DNA from: Bdellovibrionales bacterium
Lineage (GTDB): Bacteria > Bdellovibrionota > Bdellovibrionia > Bdellovibrionales > JAMPXM01
Reading direction: 5' to 3'
Length of the DNA stretch: 64,000 nt
Assembly: GCA_005808505.1 (NCBI GenBank)
Contig: SYLX01000070.1
Location: 1-64,000 of the forward strand
Shown: positions 58,096 to 64,000 of the stretch, one piece after another
Layout: every line of letters begins with the position of its first letter
How positions within the stretch are numbered: position 1 is the first letter of the stretch
Position numbers and translations under genes: made by a program
Notes under the pieces: generated by a model
What the model saw: only the letters and a program-made list of their open reading frames with translations
What the model was told of the DNA's origin: nothing
The model's database searches: none

Positions 58096-60714
58096 GTGAA
58101 GAAGCTATGGGTAGCTGCATGTCTTTTTGCATGCCTCGGAATCATTGCGGGATACCAGAACTGCGGCGGCAACTTCGAATCTTTGCAAAACTTAGAACTC
58201 AATAGCCATCCTTCACTCGATATCGATCGGTCCTTCGTCTCGGTTGCCGATGTCGGCGAACCGCTTACGCTCAAGTTCGAGTTCAACAATCCTGGCAACA
58301 TGCAAAATTGGCATACGCGAAAGGGTCTTAGCGATGGCCGCGTGAAAACTTCCAGCGAAGGGACCGGAATCCTTTGGGCACAAGTCAACGGGAATGACCC
58401 ACAGCTCATCAACGAGTCCGTTGATATCAATGCTGACGATGTTCGCGTCATCAAAATTCGCGTCAGCCGCGCGCCCACACCGGACCGCACTCTTCGCTTC
58501 TTCTGGGCGAACGAGGGTCAAGAAAGCTTCACGGCTCAGCAGAGTGTTTCGATTCAGCTATCGACCGAGGATGCCTATCGCGAGTACGAACTTCCTGTGG
58601 ATAAATCGCCTCTCTGGTTCGGGCGCATTCGCAAGATCCGCATTGATCCAGGCGAGACGCTCGGTGCGAGCGCTCAAGCACCGTCTGCCATCGGCATCGA
58701 CTACATCCGATTCTTTTATCCACGTGGCCGCTTCCAGGGCGACATTCTCACCGTGGATTCTCCGTCCGTCGATCCGATGTCGGTAGCGTCGATGCTTCGG
58801 CAGCTCGACAATTTTCCTCTAAAAGCGGCACCCCCAACACGTCGGGTGAGCGTCTACCTTCAAAGCGAACGTCTTGATAGGCTCAAAGAGAAGCTGACAA
58901 ATTCCGCCGCGCCAGTCGTTTTGAAGTATCTGAATGAAGCAAACCTTCAACCCGAGTCAGTTAGTGTTGCTCAGCTTCTCGATACGGTCTCATCACCGGC
59001 CGTTCCCCGTATTCCGCGCGGGATTGCATTTGAAACTAACGTGGACGCTGAAGACAACGTCGCAACCAACGATCCACTTTGGAGAAGAATCGAATATGTT
59101 CGCGACAACAATTCATCTGAAGCGCTGGCCGCAACCCATCTGATCTCGTCGGCTCGCGAAGTTCGTCGCGCCCTCGTCGACTCGCGTGCTGACGCTGCCG
59201 CAAAGGCATCGAAACGAGAAGTTGCGCCACCTTTCTTCATCAAACTCGAGCATTCCAATCGGATCCGGGATTTTGCAGTCTTCGCTCATTTGGCTCGACA
59301 AAATCAGTCCACGCTATTTCGCGATCTAGAGGACCTGCTTCTCGCAGTAACGTCGCTTAGAAACCGCGACGGTTCTTACGTCGCGATTGTCGGAAACCCG
59401 CAGGTCGATGCACGCGACGTCGGAATGGAGAAATGGACGCCGTTTGCCGTCTACGTTCAAGCCTATGACCTTTACACTCTTGGTCTTGAACGAAAACTGT
59501 TTACGACAAACGACGATCGCCACGGACGCATTCTTCACTTCATCACCCAGGTCACGGCAAATGCTTTACGCGTGCACGATCGATGGGTTCAGGGTGATGC
59601 GCGTGAGTCCGATCCCAACGAGCAGATCGGCTGGAGTCGCAGCGGCAACAACCATCAGAGTTATCACAACAATGCGATCTACGTAGGTGCGGCTGCCCTG
59701 CGCGCGAACAATCGGCGCGACTTAAGCTACGCTTTGAAAACGTACGCGGTGAGTTCAAACGCAAACCGGATCGGTGGGCCTCGCATGCCTACAATCAAAG
59801 AGTCGCTGCGCCCTCGCGGTTATATCGGCATGCAAAAACTTGCGATCATGAAGCAATCGCCCGATTGGGGTGGCGAACAGAAATCTCCAGATGCGCAAAC
59901 TTCGTTCGTAAGGAGTTCCGATCCCAACCGTTCTTTTGAAAACGGAGAAATTTGGGATCGCTACCGCAACAATCAGGTTGAAGGTGGACGCAATCCTACA
60001 CGGCGCGTGGCTCGTGGACTCGATTACGCCTTCGTCAATCTCGGCGGCCTCGCAATGCTTGCCGAAGCCGCAACCATGCAAGGAGACCTCTTAAAACGCG
60101 CCGATAAAACCTACGTCACTTTCTTCGAATTCGATGATTTAGGCGTCGGGCTCCGTGATTCCTTGAAATTTTATTTACCGTTTTTAGTTCACTTCAATCC
60201 CGTTGGCGGCGGGGAACTCCTGTACACGCAACAGAATCAACCTCTCGCGAAACTCACAACTTCGGAAACGATCAATCGTTTCCGTCGACGGAACCCCTTG
60301 CCGCTTGAACACGCCGATTTCGATGCAATAGGCTTACGTGGTGCTTACGACATGTATTATTGCCGCAACGTCGCCAATGCGTCGAACCCTGAGTATAAGG
60401 CGATCTGTAAGATGAGTTGTAAGCCTCAGTCGGCCGACTACAATTCCCTCTACCCGAAAGGCGGAGCTACCGAAGCGTCTTGTCGTGTCGTAGCTCAGCG
60501 GACTTACACGTTTGATCTTTTCTGGATGCAAGTGGCACCGCTTGCAGAACGTTATCAAATGCAGAGTAAAGAGCTATGCAAAAAAGTCGCTGCCGCCTAC
60601 ACAGAAACGAAACGGCGTGATCTTGCGGTCGCAAAAGAAGCAGGTGGCACGACGGGATCTCCATTCATGGCAGCGCTCTTCGACATCAAACCCAACTGCG
60701 GGAAGTTCCAATAA
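58096..60714 (+). CDS. Large alginate-lyase-like lipoprotein with beta-sandwich domain
   Basis: The start is GTG 58096 after GGGGGCAC; the signal VKKLWVAACLFACLGIIAGYQNC is of the YQNC lipoprotein type. Residues of about 40-225 form a beta-sandwich (LTLKFEFNNPGN, GILWAQVNG, IKIRVSRAP, IGIDYIRFF), probably carbohydrate-binding. The remaining 640 residues are mostly helical, with RDFAVFAHLARQNQSTLFRD, WTPFAVYVQAYDLYTLGL and RSGNNHQSYHNNAIYVGAAAL, in the style of the (alpha/alpha) toroid of alginate lyases (PF05426-like), where N-N-H and Y are catalytic. Substrate unclear. Divergent from the PAD-like gene. Confidence 0.65.
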   Translation: MKKLWVAACLFACLGIIAGYQNCGGNFESLQNLELNSHPSLDIDRSFVSVADVGEPLTLKFEFNNPGNMQNWHTRKGLSDGRVKTSSEGTGILWAQVNGNDPQLINESVDINADDVRVIKIRVSRAPTPDRTLRFFWANEGQESFTAQQSVSIQLSTEDAYREYELPVDKSPLWFGRIRKIRIDPGETLGASAQAPSAIGIDYIRFFYPRGRFQGDILTVDSPSVDPMSVASMLRQLDNFPLKAAPPTRRVSVYLQSERLDRLKEKLTNSAAPVVLKYLNEANLQPESVSVAQLLDTVSSPAVPRIPRGIAFETNVDAEDNVATNDPLWRRIEYVRDNNSSEALAATHLISSAREVRRALVDSRADAAAKASKREVAPPFFIKLEHSNRIRDFAVFAHLARQNQSTLFRDLEDLLLAVTSLRNRDGSYVAIVGNPQVDARDVGMEKWTPFAVYVQAYDLYTLGLERKLFTTNDDRHGRILHFITQVTANALRVHDRWVQGDARESDPNEQIGWSRSGNNHQSYHNNAIYVGAAALRANNRRDLSYALKTYAVSSNANRIGGPRMPTIKESLRPRGYIGMQKLAIMKQSPDWGGEQKSPDAQTSFVRSSDPNRSFENGEIWDRYRNNQVEGGRNPTRRVARGLDYAFVNLGGLAMLAEAATMQGDLLKRADKTYVTFFEFDDLGVGLRDSLKFYLPFLVHFNPVGGGELLYTQQNQPLAKLTTSETINRFRRRNPLPLEHADFDAIGLRGAYDMYYCRNVANASNPEYKAICKMSCKPQSADYNSLYPKGGATEASCRVVAQRTYTFDLFWMQVAPLAERYQMQSKELCKKVAAAYTETKRRDLAVAKEAGGTTGSPFMAALFDIKPNCGKFQ

Positions 60715-60749
60715 GCAGGTTGTCCGGTCTCCACAAAGACGGCGCTTCT

Positions 60750-61940
60750 TTAGCGAACTTTTTTGAACACGAAATCGAGAGTCTTTAGCCTTTGGCCCGC
60801 TCGCAAAACGTTGAGCGGGTAGAACGTTGTTCGCCAATAGATCCCGCCGCGCTTCATGCACAAAATCGCCGTTCGCAGAAAGATGCCTGGCAAAACGACA
60901 AACGAGAACGGAAGCGTAAAGCCAAGCCAAGGTGATAACCCCAAAGTCTTCTCTGCCGTAAATCCGCTGGTGATCATGTAGATTGCGAGGCTCGAGAAAT
61001 AGAAGTTTGAACCCCCAAAAACAAGCGGCATCACGAAGACCGCAAAGAAGACGATGTATGCGCCGATCGTTGAAAACACGGCCGCCGGAAACGAATACTG
61101 AAAGATGGCGAAACTATTTTTCTCGACGCCTCGAACGAACGCCTGAAAGCTCGGATACCACTCCAAACTCAGCTCCCCGACTCCGCTCAAGAAATCGACT
61201 TTCACTCCTGTTTTCTTGATGAGCCACGCAAGACCTGCATCATCGATAACTTCCATTCTGAGTTCTTCAAAACCTTTAGATTTCTGAAACGCAGATCGAC
61301 TTACTAGATTGAACACTCCTGTTCCGACGGCATCGGGTGCGTGCGGACTTTGAAAGCGCTTCTTCGAATAACCAAGACCGAGGAGATGAAAGAGCTGCAG
61401 AAGAATCGCTCGAAGCATCACCGAAGAACAAGTAAAGCCAGGTCCCACCGCTAAAAAGTCGAGACCTTGTTTCCGAACGTGCGCAATTGCTTTCTGCAAG
61501 CTCTTCTCACCGTAATGAACATCAGCGTCCGTGAACAAAAACCAGTCACCCGTGGCGGCCTCTGACCCCCGGTGTAGTGCGTGAACTTTCCCGAGCCAAC
61601 GGTCAGGCAATTCATGGACATCGATGATCTTCGCGCGCGGATCCTGCCCTACGACACGCTCGAGAACGTCGCGGGTACCATCAGTCGATCGGTCATTTAC
61701 AAAGATGAATTCGAGCGCCGGGTAGGTCATCGCGAGGAGCGATCGTGCAGCCTCGCCGATCGTGGACTCTTCGTTACAAGCCGGAATGATCAGGCTTACC
61801 CTGGGCTGATAGGCTGAAGCATCAACTTCAACGTCTCGCAAAAGCCCAACGGCTTGGTGAAAGTTCCAAGTTCTTGCCGTAAGCACCAGGAACCAAAGAC
61901 CAGCGACGGCGACCCAAATATCGGAGGCGGAGAAATCCAT
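60750..61940 (-). CDS. GT2 family glycosyltransferase, HpnB-like
   Basis: The 396-residue protein has an N-terminal membrane helix, then a GT-A domain: VSLIIPACNEESTIGEAARSL, FIFVNDRSTDGTRDVLE, WLGKVHALHRGSEAATGDW, FTDADVHYGEKSL (the DxD-like motif), and a late IDDAGLAWLIKK with FVRGVEKNSFA. Three or four helices at the C-terminus anchor it (YIVFFAVFVMPLVFGG, WLGFTLPFSFVVLPG). This arrangement matches the hopanoid-associated glycosyltransferase branch (HpnB), but no hopanoid genes are nearby. It ends a three-gene minus-strand run with two unknown proteins. Confidence 0.85.
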   Translation of the reverse strand: MDFSASDIWVAVAGLWFLVLTARTWNFHQAVGLLRDVEVDASAYQPRVSLIIPACNEESTIGEAARSLLAMTYPALEFIFVNDRSTDGTRDVLERVVGQDPRAKIIDVHELPDRWLGKVHALHRGSEAATGDWFLFTDADVHYGEKSLQKAIAHVRKQGLDFLAVGPGFTCSSVMLRAILLQLFHLLGLGYSKKRFQSPHAPDAVGTGVFNLVSRSAFQKSKGFEELRMEVIDDAGLAWLIKKTGVKVDFLSGVGELSLEWYPSFQAFVRGVEKNSFAIFQYSFPAAVFSTIGAYIVFFAVFVMPLVFGGSNFYFSSLAIYMITSGFTAEKTLGLSPWLGFTLPFSFVVLPGIFLRTAILCMKRGGIYWRTTFYPLNVLRAGQRLKTLDFVFKKVR

Positions 61941-61979
61941 ACGAGGAGCCTATCACCAAGCTGGGTGACGGCAACAAAA

Positions 61980-62498
61980 TCAGTTCGGGTTGTGACGGAT
62001 ACTACGATCTTTAGGAGTATGCCCCGGCTGAGGGTTCGCCGGACTTGCGGTACCTCGGTAGTTCGTCTTCTGCCGAGTTCCGTCGAGCTTTTTCTCCGCG
62101 ACGATATCGACATCTACTAAAGTTGAGTAGCCGTCGAGCACGGCAAGAAAAGCAAAACGGAGAATGAGTTCATCGCGATCTTCGCAAGATGCGATCTTGT
62201 ACTTGATCTGCGTTCTCTTGATTCGACGGGTTTCTTTCCCTTGATCCGCGAAGTACACATCGATGTTTCGCGCAGCTTCCATCGTCTTTTCGTACGCTTC
62301 AGCCTGTTCTTCGATGTTTGCAAGATAGCAGGTGTGACAGTACACACCCTTGGTCATCACTTCGGGAACTTTCGGCAGGAACGAAAACGCATCCTCCGTA
62401 AAGAGATGAGCGCATGTTTTACAAGACGGCTCTGTGCAAATTCCGCAGCGAAGAGTTGTCTTTTGCGATCGGCAAGTCGTGCACTCAAGCTTTTCCAT
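61980..62498 (-). CDS. Cys-rich zinc-binding protein
   Basis: The 172-residue protein starts at 62498 after GAGGGATTCG. The N-terminal half binds metal: LECTTCRSQKTTLRCGICTE, PSCKTCAHLF and VYCHTCYLANIEEQ, a cross-brace or B-box-like set of Cys. A helix with QAEAYEKTMEAARN follows. The second half is an alpha/beta domain (LILRFAFLAVLDGYSTLVDVDIVAEKK). It could be a signalling or metal-handling adaptor. It lies 14 bases after the HDxxHx11E protein gene and 39 bases before the GT2 gene. Confidence 0.75.
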   Translation of the reverse strand: MEKLECTTCRSQKTTLRCGICTEPSCKTCAHLFTEDAFSFLPKVPEVMTKGVYCHTCYLANIEEQAEAYEKTMEAARNIDVYFADQGKETRRIKRTQIKYKIASCEDRDELILRFAFLAVLDGYSTLVDVDIVAEKKLDGTRQKTNYRGTASPANPQPGHTPKDRSIRHNPN

Positions 62499-62512
62499 CG
62501 AATCCCTCAAAC

Positions 62513-63061
62513 TTAGAACAAAGTAGAAATTAAAAGAAGCGGTACCCCGACGTGCAGGACAACCGAGAAAAGAACAATTCCCGCAAATAAGGTGACATCA
62601 CTGACGCTGATACTGACTTCCGCTGACGCAGTTGTGTCTCGACGGAGCTCCGTGACTTGCTTTGACAGAAGATCTTCATACGACGAAAAACGATAAACAC
62701 CTTTCGAGCGTCTTCCGCGAGCAAAAGCACGGAGAGCTTCTGCAGGTGAATGAATGAGTCCAATCAAAATCCCCTGCAGATTGATGGCCCATGCTGCCCA
62801 ATATCGTCCGCAGCCTGTTCCAAGCTCATAGGCACTGATCAGACCCTCTCCCTTCCAATCGGTTTTATAGCCGGTCAGGATGTGATCGATGTCGTGAAGC
62901 GGAACCGCCTTCTTCCTGGCGCTAAAATTCGGTAACCGTAACTGAAAGCCTAGAATAGGAAGCCGCACCCAGTTGTCCGTGTACGTGTCGGCATTAAAGC
63001 CGCTCATTGCGAAGTACTGCTCGCGTGCTTCTAACACCGTTTGGCGGTCGTCTGAGACCAT
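62513..63061 (-). CDS. COQ4-like protein with HDxxHx11E motif and membrane end
   Basis: The 182-residue protein starts at 63061 after GGAGAG. Residues 56-72 read HDIDHILTGYKTDWKGE, which is exactly HDxxH followed by eleven residues and E, the zinc motif of COQ4 proteins that organise ubiquinone synthesis. Around it are VPLHDIDH and LISAYELGTGCG. The middle has WAAWAINLQGILIGLIHSP, and the end is a strongly hydrophobic segment (LFAGIVLFSVVLHVGVPLLL). The rest does not obviously match COQ4, so I call it COQ4-like by motif. It is the first gene of a run with the Cys-rich protein and a GT2 glycosyltransferase. Confidence 0.65.
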   Translation of the reverse strand: MVSDDRQTVLEAREQYFAMSGFNADTYTDNWVRLPILGFQLRLPNFSARKKAVPLHDIDHILTGYKTDWKGEGLISAYELGTGCGRYWAAWAINLQGILIGLIHSPAEALRAFARGRRSKGVYRFSSYEDLLSKQVTELRRDTTASAEVSISVSDVTLFAGIVLFSVVLHVGVPLLLISTLF

Positions 63062-63070
63062 AATCTCTCC

Positions 63071-63205
63071 ATGAGTCGGCGTGAACTCTACGCGAATTTA
63101 CTGAAGGAGGCAAAACCCAACCAGAATCGGTGTACGCGCGAGCTTGCCGAAGGAAAGATTTACGGTAAGTTGGATCGAAGAGCTGAAAAATTGGAGGCGA
63201 AGTAA
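63071..63205 (+). CDS. Possible 44-residue small protein
   Basis: A short plus-strand frame begins MSRRELYANLLKEAKPNQ and ends KLDRRAEKLEAK. The composition (charged, helical, one Cys in NRCTREL) is protein-like, but the ribosome site is poor and the frame starts only nine bases from the divergent gene start. It could be a chance frame. Confidence 0.3.
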   Translation: MSRRELYANLLKEAKPNQNRCTRELAEGKIYGKLDRRAEKLEAK

Positions 63206-63316
63206 GCGGCTTGGCCGCAAGCTTTTAAGCGCCTTCTGCCATCCTGGGCGGCGCCCGTTTCCACTTCCAAGAGCCGAGAGGAAACGAACTCGCCGTTTGG
63301 GCTAATCAGGAAAATG

Positions 63317-63342
63317 AAAAAGCCGCTCATGTAAGCGGCTTT
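63317..63342 (-). terminator. Intrinsic terminator of the last minus-strand gene
   Basis: AAAGCCGCT and AGCGGCTTT are complementary around a six-base loop and are followed, in minus-strand sense, by TTTTT. Confidence 0.9.
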
Positions 63343-63376
63343 GGTCGCGATCAAACTTTTGAACTCAATGCTCTCA

Positions 63377-63913
63377 TTAATCGAGCGGGATGCACTTTTT
63401 CGACATGTCGTCAGCAATCTTGCGTGCTTCAGCGTTCATGTTTTTCGACTGCTCAACTTGGCCGATCAAGCAGCTCTTTTTTCCGTTCAGACGCACGACG
63501 AAAAGAGAATCGCGGCTCTCATCATAGTTTTCGCCGTAGCCATGGATATTGAGGCGATAGATGAGCGAGTGGAACTTTGTAACTGAACCATCTTTGTTGA
63601 CCTTGCCGCGCCATTCAACTTTGTCGGAACCCATATCGTGGAAAGCGCCGATGCGCGTGAACTCGACTTGTTCACCACCGTAGATCAATGAAAGGGAGTA
63701 GCGGATATCGCCGCCGCTGATCTGCACCGTGTAGCCGTTTTTACCTTCGCAGTGGCCAGTGTAGTAGTCGATTTCGGGCTCGGCTTCGTTCTCGCTGCTT
63801 TCGATGGTTTTGCAGTCTTTAACGGCAACGCTAGTGTAGACCGAAGACGATTTACTTTCAGCGAACGAGCTGAGCGGAAGAAGAAGGCTTGTGAGCAAGA
63901 TCAGGGCTTTCAT
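63377..63913 (-). CDS. Secreted hypothetical protein
   Basis: The 178-residue product starts at 63913 after AAGGA, with a signal peptide (MKALILLTSLLLPLSSFA). The mature part has VKDCKTIESSENEAEPEID, YTGHCEGKNGYTVQISGG, KKSCLIGQVE and SKKCIPLD, four Cys that likely form two disulphides. Between them are strands (RYSLSLIYGGEQVEFTRIG, RDSLFVVRLNGKK). I recognise no family. The terminator directly after it shows it is transcribed alone. The first 20 residues are typical of a Sec signal. Confidence 0.75.
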   Translation of the reverse strand: MKALILLTSLLLPLSSFAESKSSSVYTSVAVKDCKTIESSENEAEPEIDYYTGHCEGKNGYTVQISGGDIRYSLSLIYGGEQVEFTRIGAFHDMGSDKVEWRGKVNKDGSVTKFHSLIYRLNIHGYGENYDESRDSLFVVRLNGKKSCLIGQVEQSKNMNAEARKIADDMSKKCIPLD

Positions 63914-64000
63914 GGGATTTCCTTTCAAATTCAAAACCGAATTAAGTGCTCGCGACCGCTTTGTCCGGAGGACTTCGGCTGCGTGAGCGTTCGAAAAGAG

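Noticed and set aside
63071-63205. Confident call of the 44-codon frame as a gene
   Set aside because: The ribosome site is weak and the frame begins beside a divergent start; listed only as possible.
1-64000. CRISPR array, tRNA, rRNA, transposase, integrase or prophage
   Set aside because: No regularly spaced repeats, no cloverleaf with TTCRANY arm, and no recombinase or capsid proteins were seen in the window.

Overview
ORGANISM. The window is chromosomal DNA of roughly even base composition from a Gram-negative bacterium, most likely a member of the Bdellovibrionota/Oligoflexia or a related predatory or scavenging lineage. This placement is inference. It rests on the very large share of small secreted or lipid-anchored proteins, on 'YQNC'-type membrane-anchor segments, on TP-rich linkers between a secretion signal and an enzyme domain, on scattered single pseudopilins, and on many genes with no recognisable family. 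I see no rRNA, tRNA, CRISPR array, insertion sequence, integrase or phage module. Genes are short, often alone or in runs of two or three, and switch strand frequently.

LAYOUT. 1-3.8 kb: minus-strand run of unknown proteins including a tandem pair of secreted paralogues. 4.2-8.7 kb: secreted TPR protein, small HD hydrolase of the alarmone-hydrolase type, a four-gene plus-strand run (two membrane proteins, two unknown), and a DUF3597 protein. 8.8-13.5 kb: transglutaminase-elicitor-like secreted enzyme, CPBP membrane protease, GspG-like pseudopilin, membrane desaturase-like protein and a divergent HTH regulator with repeated operator-like sequence between them. 13.6-19.7 kb: glycine-rich secreted protein behind a structured leader, Cys-rich secreted proteins, a choice-of-anchor-A protein, and a second GspG-like pseudopilin. 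20-30 kb: secreted PTP-like phosphatase, TIGR03885-type flavin oxidoreductase, DJ-1/PfpI protein, DUF433 protein, a second tandem secreted pair, an HExxH protein, a lone receiver domain and a TANGO2/NRDE protein. 30.4-33.8 kb: DUF1592/1588-type cytochrome c lipoprotein with its usual partner DUF1552. 34-38.6 kb: a GNAT-di-iron (haem-oxygenase-like) fusion enzyme behind a dyad, then nrfHA for ammonifying nitrite reduction. 39.3-48 kb: a carbohydrate and surface locus (TPR-HTH regulator, GH114-like hydrolase, membrane-anchored pilin-like head domain, divergent beta-helix lyase with CBM, pseudopilin, alpha/beta hydrolase, EGR-repeat protein). 48-54.2 kb: VOC protein, zinc ribbon, DNase I/sphingomyelinase-fold lipoprotein, YiiX-like cysteine hydrolase, FKBP. 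54.2-64 kb: small secreted proteins, GNAT, a peptidylarginine-deiminase-like secreted protein, a large alginate-lyase-like lipoprotein, then a three-gene run with a COQ4-like motif protein, a zinc-finger protein and a GT2 glycosyltransferase.

HOW THE GENES MIGHT WORK TOGETHER. The dominant theme is export. More than two dozen products carry signal peptides, lipoboxes or prepilin leaders, and several are enzymes that attack polysaccharide, protein or phospholipid. That fits a bacterium that modifies or digests other cells or a biofilm matrix. The best candidates for undescribed biology are the GNAT-diiron fusion with its upstream dyad, the bacterial PAD-like enzyme, the co-transcribed regulator/GH114/pilin-head operon, the HDxxHx11E protein in a GT2 operon, and two leader RNAs predicted to hide the ribosome binding site.
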